A stretch of 64,000 bases of DNA from Pseudomonas syringae (lineage in GTDB: Bacteria; Pseudomonadota; Gammaproteobacteria; Pseudomonadales; Pseudomonadaceae), in assembly GCF_001698815.1 (NCBI RefSeq), contig NZ_LGSI01000050.1, forward strand, positions 1 through 64,000, in the 5' to 3' direction. The position numbers were made by a program, and so were the translations under genes. Positions 34,988-43,689 of this stretch are shown piece by piece. Below the pieces are notes generated by a model. It was not told the DNA's origin, made no database searches, and worked only from the letters and a program-made list of their open reading frames with translations. How positions within the stretch are numbered: the first letter of the stretch is position 1; every line of letters begins with the position of its first letter.

Positions 34988-35836
34988 TTAATCCTTTGCG
35001 CGTTGGCCGGTGAAGGTGTCGCGCCACGCCAGGCAGCGTTTTTCCAGCCCGGCGAGCACCCCATCGCTGAGTTTGCCTAGTACCGCCAACACGATAATTG
35101 CGGCCAGCACGATGTCCGGACGCGAAGTTTCCCGGCCATCGCTGAGCAGGTAGCCCAAGCCTTTGGTGGCGGCAATCAATTCGGCGGCGACGAGGAACAT
35201 CCACGCCAGGCTCATGCCGCTACGCAAGCCGGTGAACAATCCGGGCAGGGCGGCGGGCAGCAGAATCCGCCGCACCAGACGACGACGGCTGAAGCCATAC
35301 ATTTGCCCGACTTCCACCAGCTTGCGATCAATGTCGCGGATCGCCGCGACGCCGTTGAGGTACACCGGGAAGAACGCGCCGATGGCAATCAGCACAATCT
35401 TCGACGTTTCGTCGATGCCCAGCCACAACAGCAGCAGCGGCACCCAGGCCAGGCTCGGAATCGAACGCAGACCCGCGAACGTCGGCTCCAGATACGCTTC
35501 GGCTTCCCGGCTCAACCCCACCCACGCGGCGAAGATCAAGGCCAGGCTGGCGCCGATGGCAAAGCCGATCAGCACCCGCAGCAGGCTGGCGCTGATGTGT
35601 TTCCACAGCGCGCCTTCGGCCAGATCCCCAAGGGTGACGGCGATTTCGCTGGGCGCCGGCATCTGGTAAGACGGCAGCCAGCCAATGCGCACCACGATTT
35701 CCAGCACGACAATGATCGCCAACGGCAGCGCCAGACCTTTCAAACGGCGGGTCCACGCTGATCGCCGAGCGACCTGCGGCTGGCTGGATTGGCCCTGCGC
35801 AAGGTCCGCTGGCAGTGCTTTGGTTTTGCTGTTCAT
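34988..35836 (-). CDS. ABC permease (SsuC/TauC type)
   Basis: Permease of 282 residues with six membrane helices. The coupling loop (EVGQMYGFSRRRLVRRILLPAA) is near residue 190, and the MSLAWMFLVAAELIAATKGLGYLL segment is typical of the sulfonate/taurine group. It follows the binding-protein gene by 28 bases and is tightly linked to the ATPase gene after it. Confidence 0.92.
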   Translation of the reverse strand: MNSKTKALPADLAQGQSSQPQVARRSAWTRRLKGLALPLAIIVVLEIVVRIGWLPSYQMPAPSEIAVTLGDLAEGALWKHISASLLRVLIGFAIGASLALIFAAWVGLSREAEAYLEPTFAGLRSIPSLAWVPLLLLWLGIDETSKIVLIAIGAFFPVYLNGVAAIRDIDRKLVEVGQMYGFSRRRLVRRILLPAALPGLFTGLRSGMSLAWMFLVAAELIAATKGLGYLLSDGRETSRPDIVLAAIIVLAVLGKLSDGVLAGLEKRCLAWRDTFTGQRAKD

Positions 35837-35864
35837 GGCTCTCTCCGGCAGCCGCCGTCCGGGT

Positions 35865-36860
35865 TTACTTGCTGGCGGTCAGGGTTTTGCTGAAGCCGGT
35901 ATCGATCAACTGATCGATCACTTGATCGACGTTCACCCCGCGACGCACCAGTTCTTCCGAAACCAGAATCGGCGCAGCGGCCTTGGAGGCGACGATGTCC
36001 TTGCTGCTCAGCTGCGGCGTGCTCAAGTCGGTGCGCGACAGTTGCAGCTTGGCCACTTCCAGCGGCAGGCCGGATTCAGTGGCGAGCAGCTGCGCCAGTT
36101 CATCCGGGTGCTTGACCGACCATTCCCGTGCTTTTTCATAGGCGCTCAACACGGTTTCGATGGTTTCCGGATGCTCCTGGGCATACTTGTCGGTGACGCT
36201 GACTACGCCATAGCTGTTGAAGTCGGTGTTGCGATACAGCAAGCGCGAACCGGCCTGCACCTGGCTTGCGGCCATGTGCGGATCAAGCCCGGCCCAGGCG
36301 TCTACATCGCCTTTTTCCAGCGCGGTGCGGCCATCCGGATGCTGCAAGTGCACCAGTTCCACGTCATCCTTGCTCAAGCCGGCCTTTTGCAGGCTGCGCA
36401 GGGTGAACAGGTAAGGATCGGTACCCTTGGTGGCGGCGATTTTCTTGCCCTTCAGATCGGCTACGGTCTTGTACGGCGAATCCTTGCGCACCACCAAAGC
36501 GGTCCATTCCGCGCGGCTGTAGACATACACCGACTTGATCGGGCTGCCGTTGGCGCGGTTCAACACTGCGGCCAGGCTTGCTGACGATGCAAAATCGACG
36601 CCGCCGCTGTTCAGGTATTCCAATGAACGATTGCTGCCCTGACTCAAGACCCAGCCGACCTTGGTTTGCGGCAGCGCCTGCTCCAGCCAGCCGAAGTGCT
36701 TGAGCACCAGGCTCACCGGCGAGTAATAGGCGTAGTCGAGATGCACTTCAGCGGGCGTGGTTTCGGCCGCCTGTGCCCAGGATTGCAAGCCGATGGCAAG
36801 TGCGCAGGCACCCAGCAGATAGCGAGCGCTGGGGAAGGGGAATCGAGCAGGATTTTTCAT
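35865..36860 (-). CDS. Sulfonate/taurine-type ABC substrate-binding protein
   Basis: Periplasmic binding protein of 331 residues of the SsuA/NMT1 family. A signal peptide (to about AQAAE, residue 31) precedes VHLDYAYYSPVSLVLKHFGWLEQALP; DPYLFTLRSLQKAGLSKDDV and HPDGRTALEKGDVDAWAGLDPH follow. It is the first gene of the SBP-permease-ATPase operon. A sigma-54 promoter match lies about 105 bases upstream, so expression probably depends on an enhancer-binding protein such as SfnR. Confidence 0.9.
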   Translation of the reverse strand: MKNPARFPFPSARYLLGACALAIGLQSWAQAAETTPAEVHLDYAYYSPVSLVLKHFGWLEQALPQTKVGWVLSQGSNRSLEYLNSGGVDFASSASLAAVLNRANGSPIKSVYVYSRAEWTALVVRKDSPYKTVADLKGKKIAATKGTDPYLFTLRSLQKAGLSKDDVELVHLQHPDGRTALEKGDVDAWAGLDPHMAASQVQAGSRLLYRNTDFNSYGVVSVTDKYAQEHPETIETVLSAYEKAREWSVKHPDELAQLLATESGLPLEVAKLQLSRTDLSTPQLSSKDIVASKAAAPILVSEELVRRGVNVDQVIDQLIDTGFSKTLTASK

Positions 36861-36964
36861 CGGAGAGTTCTCTAGTAGAGGCAAGCCAGGCAAGGGCGAT
36901 AGCGTTGATGTTCTTATTCAGAAATTCGCAGTCAACAGATCAGCTTCCTGCATAAATGGAATAA

Positions 36965-36980
36965 TGCAGGCTCTGTGCCA
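36965..36980 (-). promoter_or_regulatory. Sigma-54 (RpoN) promoter candidate
   Basis: On the minus strand: TGGCACAGAGCCTGCA. The invariant GG and GC elements are 10 bases apart as in the consensus TGGCAC-G-N4-TTGC, with two changes (A for G, C for T). It points toward the binding-protein gene at 36860. RpoN-dependent control by SfnR is known for sulfone and methanesulfonate genes in Pseudomonas. Confidence 0.6.
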
Positions 36981-37212
36981 CTTGCTGGAAGGCAGGCGTT
37001 TCACGGGCTAAGCGGCGCAATGCGGGGCGCTAGCTGTACGCTGGTGTGCAATCTGTTGTCTGGCTGTTGCTGGACGAACAGTTGCCGGTTTGCCTCAATA
37101 AAGGCTGTATATATCTTTCAGGAATAAAAACATCGCTATTCATTCCTTGTGGATGTTGATCGTCTCGCGCACCTTATGTGTAACATCCCGTCAATTCCCG
37201 AGGAAGAATCAC

Positions 37213-37428
37213 ATGACCATCAAGGCAATCAACGTTCGCAACCAGTTCAAAGGTGTCATCAGCGCCATCGTCGAAGGCCAGGTGGTTTCGGAAATCGACG
37301 TCCAAACTGCATCGGGTATCGTCACTTCTGTCATCACGACTCGTTCGGTGCACGACCTCGAATTGAAGATCGGCAGCGAAGTCATCGCGTTCGTCAAATC
37401 CACAGAAGTGTCGATTGCCAAGCTCTGA
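37213..37428 (+). CDS. ssuF: SsuF-like molbindin (TOBE domain)
   Basis: Protein of 71 residues made of a single TOBE/molbindin domain: MTIKAINVRNQFKGVISAIV, then ITTRSVHDLELKIGSEVIAFVKSTEV. It is the size and style of SsuF, the last gene of ssuEADCBF in Pseudomonas putida, which is needed for use of sulfonates. Molbindins bind molybdate or similar oxyanions as hexamers; how SsuF acts is not settled. Here it is alone, divergent from a sulfonate transport operon, rather than inside an ssu operon. GAGGAAG precedes the ATG and a clean terminator follows. Confidence 0.75.
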   Translation: MTIKAINVRNQFKGVISAIVEGQVVSEIDVQTASGIVTSVITTRSVHDLELKIGSEVIAFVKSTEVSIAKL

Positions 37429-37464
37429 ATCTCGGCCGTTGGAGCGAGCCTCATTCACAAATAA

Positions 37465-37491
37465 AGAGAGCGGCCTTAGCCGCTCTTTTTG
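37465..37491 (+). terminator. Rho-independent terminator after the molbindin gene
   Basis: Eight-base stem AGAGCGGC with GCCGCTCT, four-base loop CTTA, then TTTTTG. It lies between convergent genes and also could stop transcripts from the minus-strand monooxygenase gene. Confidence 0.9.
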
Positions 37492-37503
37492 TTTGTGCTG
37501 TGA

Positions 37504-38592
37504 TCAAGCCACTCGCTCTTGCGCCTCGCGTTCGCGTTGGGCGACCAGTTCGCGGGTCAGGGGGATGAGTTTCTTGCCGTAGTCGATGGCGTCGTCCAGT
37601 GGGTCAAAACCCCGGATCAGGAACGTGGTGATGCCCAGGTCGTAATAGTCCAGCAACGCCTCGGCCACTTGTTCCGGCGTGCCCACCAGTGAAGTCGAAT
37701 TACCCTGCGCACCCAGCAGGCCGGCGATGCCGGTCCACAGGCGTTTGTCCAGGCGCGAGCCTTGGGCGGCGGCGGCCAGCAGGCGGCGTGAGCCTTCATT
37801 GGGTGGCTCGCGACGTACAAAACCGTTGGCCTGCGCAATGGCCGTGGCTTTCTGCAGAATGCTGTCGGCACGCGCCCAGGCTTTTTCCTCGGTATCGGCC
37901 AGGATCGGCCGCAGTGACAGGCTGAAGCGCACGGTACGCCCGTGTTTGGCGGCTTCTTCACGCACTTGTTTGACGACTGAACGTACCTGATCGTAAGTCT
38001 CGCCCCACAGCGCATACACGTCGGCATGCTTGCCGGCCACGGCGATGGCGGCTGGCGAGGAACCACCGAAGTACACCGGGATATGCGGCTGTTGCGGGGA
38101 TTTCACCAGCGAATGCGCGCCTTCGAACTGGTAGTACTCACCTTGGTGATCGAAAGGTTTTTCGCTGGTCCATTCCTGCCGCACGATGCCCAGATATTCA
38201 TCGGTACGCGCGTAACGTTCGTCCTTGCCGATGTGACTGCCATCGGCGCGCAGCTCCTTGTCGTCGCCGCCGGTGATGATGTGAATCGCGGTGCGGCCGC
38301 CGTTGAACACGTCCAGCGTCGCGAATTGCCGCGCGGCCACGGTCGGGGAGATGAAGCCGGGACGGTGGGCGATCAGGAACTTGAGTTTGCTGGTGACGCT
38401 GGAGGCATGCGCCGCGACAAAAGCGCTGTCCGGGCTGTTGGAATGGTAGGCCACCAGCGCGCGGTCGAACCCGGCGTCTTCGTGGGCCTTAGCTACTTTG
38501 GCAACGTATTCGGGCTGGATGGTCGGGCCGCTGCGCGGGTGAATCTCCGATCCCGGTTGGGTAGCGATGTAGCCGATGAATTCGATGGTCAT
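37504..38592 (-). CDS. LLM-class flavin monooxygenase (SsuD-like)
   Basis: FMNH2-dependent monooxygenase of 362 residues resembling alkanesulfonate monooxygenase SsuD, which cuts alkanesulfonates to aldehyde and sulfite. Key features: GYIATQPGSEIHP start, RPGFISPTVAARQFATLD near residues 77-94, then IHIITGGDDKELRADG and YFGGSSPAAI (about 195). It is shorter than E. coli SsuD (381 residues). An alternative is another LLM monooxygenase with a different substrate. The gene lies downstream of the alpha-hydroxyacid oxidase with a 168-base gap and an AT-rich promoter of its own. Confidence 0.85.
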   Translation of the reverse strand: MTIEFIGYIATQPGSEIHPRSGPTIQPEYVAKVAKAHEDAGFDRALVAYHSNSPDSAFVAAHASSVTSKLKFLIAHRPGFISPTVAARQFATLDVFNGGRTAIHIITGGDDKELRADGSHIGKDERYARTDEYLGIVRQEWTSEKPFDHQGEYYQFEGAHSLVKSPQQPHIPVYFGGSSPAAIAVAGKHADVYALWGETYDQVRSVVKQVREEAAKHGRTVRFSLSLRPILADTEEKAWARADSILQKATAIAQANGFVRREPPNEGSRRLLAAAAQGSRLDKRLWTGIAGLLGAQGNSTSLVGTPEQVAEALLDYYDLGITTFLIRGFDPLDDAIDYGKKLIPLTRELVAQREREAQERVA

Positions 38593-38760
38593 GAAGAACG
38601 TTCCTTACAGGTTCATGAATGGGGTTCAAGGCAGCGTCCGGACAATGAAAAAACCTGAGCGTCCGAATCCATGGCTACAACATATGGATATGAGGGCGTG
38701 GTGTGAAATTCTATTATCTTCTAAGGTAATTATAAAAAGTTTGCATTATTGGTTGGGCAT

Positions 38761-39993
38761 TCATAAGGGTTCGAAGCCCGATTGAGGCTTGCGCAGCAGT
38801 TGCGCCGGACCCAGCTCGGCCACGGAGCACACGCCAAGCATGGCCATGTCGCGGGACACTTCGTTGGCGAGCAGGCCGATGGCGTGGGCAATACCCGGCT
38901 GTCCGGCCGCGGCACCGGCAAAGCCGAACGGGCGACCGACGAAGACAAACCGTGCGCCCAGCGCCAGGGCCTTGAGCACATCGGTGCCGCGTCGCACACC
39001 GCTGTCGAGCATCACCGGGATATTCGGGCACGCCTTAACAATGCCGGGCAGCACGTGCAGCGGGGCGACCGCGCCGTCCAGTTGTCGGCCGCCATGGTTG
39101 GAGACGATGATCCCGTCGGCACCGTACTCGCAGGCTTTGATCGCATCGTCCTTGTGCAGAATCCCCTTGATCACCAGCGTGCCCGGCCACAGGCTGCGAA
39201 CCAGCTGCAGATGCGCCCAGTTCAGATGGCCGCGATTGGCAAAGGTCCGGCCAACGGTCGAGGACATGATCGGTGCGCCCCGGTGGGCGTAATTATTTTC
39301 GAAATGCGGCATGCCGTGTTTGAGCAGCGTTTTGAAGAACGTGCCGAACAGCCATCGCGGATGCGTGACACCATCCCAGGCCAGCCGGAATCCTGGCCGC
39401 AACGGCGTGGAAAACCCGGCGCGCAGATTGTTCTCGCGGTTGGCCTGGACCGGCGTGTCGACGGTAATCACCAGCGTCTTGAAACCCGCCGTCTGCGCCC
39501 GTTGTACCAGCGCGATGATGTTCGGCTCGTCCCCTGGCAAATAAGCCTGGAACCACGCCTGCGGATTGGCTTTGACCACGTCTTCCAGCGGGATCAAGGA
39601 CGAGCCGCTCATGATCATCGGGATATTCGCCTCGGCGGCGGCCTGGGTCAGGATCAAGTCGCCGCGATAGGCGTACAACGCGCTGATGCCCATGGGCGCT
39701 ATGCCGAACGGCGAGTTGAACGTCTGGCCAAACAGCTCCGTCGCCTGACTGCGTTGGGAAATATCCACCAGCGTGCGGGTGACAAATGCATAGTCGTTGA
39801 AGGCCTCACGGTTCCACGCCAGCGACAGATTGTCTTCGGCCGCGCCCGCCACATAGCCGAAGATGGGCCGTGGCAGATGTTTTTCAGCGGCCGCTTCAAA
39901 GTCGTCCAGGCGCAGCAGCGGTTTCAATCGGCGAGCGCTGGCGTCGGTTTGTCGGGAGCGCTGTTTTACTTCCACTGCGGGGGACAGTTGCAT
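38761..39993 (-). CDS. FMN-dependent alpha-hydroxy acid oxidase/dehydrogenase (LldD type)
   Basis: Flavoprotein of 410 residues of the lactate dehydrogenase/glycolate oxidase family that oxidises an alpha-hydroxy acid to a keto acid. The catalytic His-containing SNHGGRQLDG and the FMN-binding LDSGVRRGTDVLKALALGA are visible at about residues 290-340; RPIFGYVAGAAEDN is near the start. It follows the tauD-like pseudogene by 80 bases on the same strand. Its place in a taurine operon is unusual, and its natural substrate is unknown. The ATG at 39993 is preferred over the upstream TTG because it starts a normal family N terminus. Confidence 0.9.
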   Translation of the reverse strand: MQLSPAVEVKQRSRQTDASARRLKPLLRLDDFEAAAEKHLPRPIFGYVAGAAEDNLSLAWNREAFNDYAFVTRTLVDISQRSQATELFGQTFNSPFGIAPMGISALYAYRGDLILTQAAAEANIPMIMSGSSLIPLEDVVKANPQAWFQAYLPGDEPNIIALVQRAQTAGFKTLVITVDTPVQANRENNLRAGFSTPLRPGFRLAWDGVTHPRWLFGTFFKTLLKHGMPHFENNYAHRGAPIMSSTVGRTFANRGHLNWAHLQLVRSLWPGTLVIKGILHKDDAIKACEYGADGIIVSNHGGRQLDGAVAPLHVLPGIVKACPNIPVMLDSGVRRGTDVLKALALGARFVFVGRPFGFAGAAAGQPGIAHAIGLLANEVSRDMAMLGVCSVAELGPAQLLRKPQSGFEPL

Positions 39994-40073
39994 GGGGTTC
40001 TCGTCATTGATCAAGAGTGGGTTCTTTGGCGGGCGCGATGGCGGCGGAATCTCAATTACCGGCCTGAATCAGT

Positions 40074-40908
40074 TCAGACAGGGACATCGCCCAGAATAGT
40101 CGCCCGATGCATGACTCGCCGCTGCGGGCGGTAATCGTCCACCGCGTAATGCTGGGTGACGCGGTTGTCCCAGAACGCGACGTCATTGACCTGCCAGCGC
40201 CAGCGCAAGGTGAACTCCGGGCGCGTGGTGTGGCTGAACAGCAAGGCCAGAATCGCAGTGCTTTCCGCGTCGCTCAGTTCGTTGATGCGGGTGGTGAAGC
40301 CTTCGTTGACGAACAGCGATTTGCGCCCGCTGACGGGATGCGTGCGGATCACCGGATGGGACAGCGGCGGATGCTGGCGGCGGGTGGCTTCCCAGCGCGC
40401 GATGTCCTCGGCGCTGGTGCCGAAGCGTTCCAACGGGAAGGAACGGGTGAAATCATGGGTCGGCAGTCAAACCCTGCAACAGCGTTTGCAAGGGTTTGGA
40501 CAGCGCTTCGTAAGCCGCGATGCCGCTGGCCCACAAGGTGTCGCCGCCATATTCCGGCAATTGCCTGGCGCTGAGCACTGCGCCCAGCGCTGGAGTCGGC
40601 AGGAAGGTCACGTCGGTGTGCCAGACGGCGTTGTCGCGCACGTCGGTCACCGCTGTGTCGAGGATCAGCACCTCGGGCTGTTCCGGCACATTCGGGTAAA
40701 TCGGATGAATATGCAGCTCGCCGAAGCAGGCGGCAAAGTCCGCGTGCTGGCGTGGCGTCAGCGGCTGATTGCGGAAGAACAACACCTGATAATCAAGCAA
40801 TGCCTGCTCGATGGCGTCGCGCTGGTCGCCGGTCAGCTCCTGGCTCAGGTCGACGCCACTGATCTGCGCGCCGAGGGCTGGGGTGATGGGGGAGATGTGC
40901 AGGTTCAT
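40074..40908 (-). pseudogene. tauD: Taurine dioxygenase TauD, frameshifted
   Basis: The first frame (40453-40908) covers the N-terminal half of TauD and ends LLQGLTADP-stop. The second (40074-40433) covers the C-terminal half, with HPPLSHPVIRTHPVSGRKSL and ATILGDVP. Joining them needs one base to be removed: around 40457-40466 the minus strand reads GCC-GACC-CAT-GAT-TTC, and dropping one base gives the family sequence ...LTATHDFTRSF. The iron ligands are split: His and Asp of WHTD in the first part, distal His of TQHY in the second. Either a real +1 frameshift or a sequencing error. TauD turns taurine plus 2-oxoglutarate into sulfite, aminoacetaldehyde and succinate. Confidence 0.85.
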
Positions 40909-40927
40909 AGTTGGAACTCGGATTTCC

Positions 40928-41018
40928 TGTGGGACCGGATTCATCCGGGAAGGCGTCAGTCTGGTCTGCGAAATTGGCGGCAAGTACCGGCCTCTTCCCG
41001 GATGAATTCGGTCCTACG
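40928..41018. repeat. Imperfect long inverted repeat
   Basis: TGTGGGACCGGATTCATCCGGGA on the left and TCCCGGATGAATTCGGTCCTACG on the right, 90 bases in all, between tauC and the tauD-like pseudogene. Confidence 0.8.
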
Positions 41019-41057
41019 GTTGAATAGCGTTTCAATTCAGAGGTGGATTCGCTGCAA

Positions 41058-41894
41058 TCAATGACTCTGCCCATGCCACGGCACCAGCTTGCGTTGCAGG
41101 GCGCGCAGGCCCATTTCCATGGCGAAAGCGATGAGGGCGATCACCAGAATGCCCAGCACCACCACGTCAGTAACCAGAAATTGCGCGGCCGATTGCACCA
41201 TGAAGCCCAGCCCGCTGGTGGCGGCGATCAGTTCGGCTGCGACCAGCGTCGACCAGCCGACACCCAGGCCGATGCGCACGCCCGTGAGGATTTCCGGCAA
41301 GGCGCTGGGCAGGATCACGTGGCGAATCAGTTGCCAGCGCGTTGCCCCGAGGGATTGCGCGGCGCGCAGTTTGGTCGGGTCCACGGTGCGTACGCCGGTG
41401 GCGGTGGAGATCGCGATAGGGGCGAAAATCGCCAGGTAAATCAGCAACACTTTGGAGAACTCGCCGATGCCGCACCAGATCACGATCAAGGGCAGATAAG
41501 CGAGGGGCGGAATCGGTCGGTAGAACTCGATCAACGGGTCGAAAATGCCCCGGGCGATGCGGTTATGACCGATGGCGATACCGACCGGAATCGCCGTCAA
41601 CACAGCAATGCCCAATGCCAGGCCGATGCGTTGCAGGCTGGCGCCCAGGTGCTGCCACAGCGTTGAGTCCATGTAGCCTTTGGTCATCAGCAACCAGCCT
41701 TTTTCCAGTACGGCGGAAGGCGGCGGCAGAAACAACGGATCGATACATTGGCTCGCAGTGGCGGCCCACCAGACGGTCAGCAACACAATCAGGGTCAGCA
41801 CGCTGATCGAGCGGGTGCTCAATTGCCAGAGCAGGGCAGCGCTAGCGGGTTCGGCGGCTTTGCTCGCGGGGTTGCTCAATTCATAGCTTTTCAT
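41058..41894 (-). CDS. tauC: Taurine ABC transporter permease TauC
   Basis: Inner-membrane permease of 278 residues. The coupling motif RAAQSLGATRWQLIRHVILPSALP is at about 185-208, and the VGWSTLVAAELIAATSGLGFMV segment near 230 is typical of TauC/SsuC. Its start overlaps tauB by four bases. The order tauA-tauB-tauC-tauD (pseudogene) identifies this as a tau operon. E. coli TauC is 275 residues. Confidence 0.92.
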   Translation of the reverse strand: MKSYELSNPASKAAEPASAALLWQLSTRSISVLTLIVLLTVWWAATASQCIDPLFLPPPSAVLEKGWLLMTKGYMDSTLWQHLGASLQRIGLALGIAVLTAIPVGIAIGHNRIARGIFDPLIEFYRPIPPLAYLPLIVIWCGIGEFSKVLLIYLAIFAPIAISTATGVRTVDPTKLRAAQSLGATRWQLIRHVILPSALPEILTGVRIGLGVGWSTLVAAELIAATSGLGFMVQSAAQFLVTDVVVLGILVIALIAFAMEMGLRALQRKLVPWHGQSH

Positions 41895-42682
41895 CCGCGT
41901 TGCTCCCGAGTGATGCCCCGTTGGGAAAACACGCTGGCGAGCACATGTTCCCGGGTGTCGATAAAGCGCGGATCGGACTTGATCGCCCGTGCCGATTCGC
42001 CCGCCGCATACCGTTGGCCGAAATCCAGTTGCAGGCGTTCGGCGATGTGTCCGGGGTTGGGGGCCAGCAGGATCAGGTCGGTGGCGAGAAATACCGCTTC
42101 TTCGATGTCGTGGGTAATCAGGAACACCGGTTTGGCGGTGCGCTGCCAGACTTGCAGCAGCAACTCTTGCATCTGTTCTCGAGTGAAGGCGTCCAGCGCG
42201 CCGAAAGGTTCATCCATCAGCAGCACCCGAGGATCCGCCGCCAACGCCCGGGCCAGGCCGACGCGCTGTTTCTGGCCGCCGGACAGCTGCCAGATCCGCC
42301 GCTGGTCAAACCCGGCGAGATCCACCAGCGCGAGCATTTCCCGCGCTTTGGCTTCGCGCTCCGTGCGGGGCAGGCCCGCCAGTTCCAGGCCGAAGGCAAC
42401 GTTGGTCAGCACGTCCTGCCACGGCAGCAGCGCATCGTCCTGGAACACCACGCCGCGCTCGGCACTCGGGCCGTTCACGGCAACGCCGTCCAGAGTGATC
42501 TGGCCGGCGCTGGGGCTGACGAAGCCTGCGATCAGGTTGAGCAACGAGGTCTTGCCGCTGCCCGAAGGGCCGAGGGCGACCAGTAGCTGCTGCGGCCCCA
42601 GGCTCAGGGAAATGTCCGCCAGCACCGGTTCGGTCGCACCGGGATACTGTGCGCTGATGCGCTCCAGTTTGAGCAAAGCCAT
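41891..42682 (-). CDS. tauB: Taurine ABC transporter ATP-binding protein TauB
   Basis: ATPase of 263 residues with Walker A GPSGSGKT, the LSGGQKQRVGLARAL signature, Walker B VLLMDEPF and H-loop ITHDIEEA. The segment PSAERGVVFQDDALLPW is seen in TauB proteins. It starts 26 bases after the tauA stop and overlaps tauC. It supplies energy for taurine uptake. Confidence 0.93.
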   Translation of the reverse strand: MALLKLERISAQYPGATEPVLADISLSLGPQQLLVALGPSGSGKTSLLNLIAGFVSPSAGQITLDGVAVNGPSAERGVVFQDDALLPWQDVLTNVAFGLELAGLPRTEREAKAREMLALVDLAGFDQRRIWQLSGGQKQRVGLARALAADPRVLLMDEPFGALDAFTREQMQELLLQVWQRTAKPVFLITHDIEEAVFLATDLILLAPNPGHIAERLQLDFGQRYAAGESARAIKSDPRFIDTREHVLASVFSQRGITREQRG

Positions 42683-42708
42683 CGTTGGTTCTCCTTTGCA
42701 GGCTGTGC

Positions 42709-43689
42709 TTACTGAGTGATGAATTTGGCACTGACGTAAGGCGCGTAGTCGGCCAATACCGCGTCAACCTTGCCTTGTTCCTTGAGGAACACCGCAGTCT
42801 TGGTCACCGCTTCAATGGTCGGCGCGCCGAGCAGTGCGGCTTGATCTGCGGCCAGCGGATACACGTTGCCTTGCAGCAGCGCGGGCACATCCGAAGCTTT
42901 GGCGCCGGACAGCTTCACGACTTTGTCGACGTTACTGGTGTTCGCCAGCCAGGCGGCCGGGTCTTTGCGGTAACTGGCGTAGGCATCCAGGGTGACCTTG
43001 GCGAAGGCCTTGACGATTTCCGGGTGCTTATCGGCGAAATCCTTGCGCACGATCCAGGCGTCAAACGTCGGTGCGCCGACCTTGGCCAGCTCGCCGGAAG
43101 TGATCAGCACTTTGCCGGTCTCTTTAGCGACGCCCAAGGCTGGGTCCCAGACGTAAGTCGCGTCGATATCACCGCGTTTCCAGGCGGCGGCGATCGCGGG
43201 CGGCGCGAGGTTGAGAATGGTGACTTTCGATGGATCGATTTTCCAATACTTGAGCGCTGCCAGCAGGCTGTAATGGCCCGTGGAAACGAACGGCACGGCG
43301 ATTTTCTTGCCAATGAGGTCTTGCGGCGAATTGATCCCCGAACCGTTGCGAGCGACCAACGCTTCAGCGGCGCCGATCTGGGTCGCGATCAAAAAGGTTT
43401 CAACCGGGAGTTTGCGCGTGGCGGCGGCGGTCAGCGGGCTGGAGCCGAGGTAGCCAATCTGTACGTCGCCCGAGGCAATGGCGCTAATCACATCCGCGCC
43501 ATTCTCGAATTTGCGCCAGGCAATTTTTGAGTCGGTGGCTTTTTCATAAGCGCTGTCGGCCTGGGCGACTTTGGCCGGGTCGACGGTTGTCTGGTAGGCG
43601 ACCGTGAAGTCCGCCGCCTGAGCCAGATATGAAGCGCCAGTCAAAGACAGGGCCACCAGCAGGCGAATAGAGAAGTGCAGTTTCATCAT
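42709..43689 (-). CDS. tauA: Taurine ABC transporter substrate-binding protein TauA
   Basis: Periplasmic binding protein of 326 residues. The signal peptide ends at SYLAQAAD (residue 26), followed by FTVAYQTTVDPAKVAQADSAYEKA and NGADVISAIASGDVQIGYLGSSP, both characteristic of TauA. VPFVSTGHYSLLAALKYW and DATYVWDPAL continue the match. First gene of the operon; two ATG codons start it and either may be used. An AT-rich upstream region (43740-43790) should hold the sulfate-starvation promoter. Confidence 0.93.
   Translation of the reverse strand: MMKLHFSIRLLVALSLTGASYLAQAADFTVAYQTTVDPAKVAQADSAYEKATDSKIAWRKFENGADVISAIASGDVQIGYLGSSPLTAAATRKLPVETFLIATQIGAAEALVARNGSGINSPQDLIGKKIAVPFVSTGHYSLLAALKYWKIDPSKVTILNLAPPAIAAAWKRGDIDATYVWDPALGVAKETGKVLITSGELAKVGAPTFDAWIVRKDFADKHPEIVKAFAKVTLDAYASYRKDPAAWLANTSNVDKVVKLSGAKASDVPALLQGNVYPLAADQAALLGAPTIEAVTKTAVFLKEQGKVDAVLADYAPYVSAKFITQ

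Noticed and set aside
40074..40433. Separate small gene beginning at MERFGTS
   Set aside because: It is the second half of TauD; the part before its first Met also matches TauD when read in frame, so it is one frameshifted gene rather than two.
41748..42719. Long plus-strand frame across tauB and tauC
   Set aside because: Antisense shadow of two clear transport genes; composition is Ser/Arg-rich, as expected from the opposite strand of GC-rich coding DNA.
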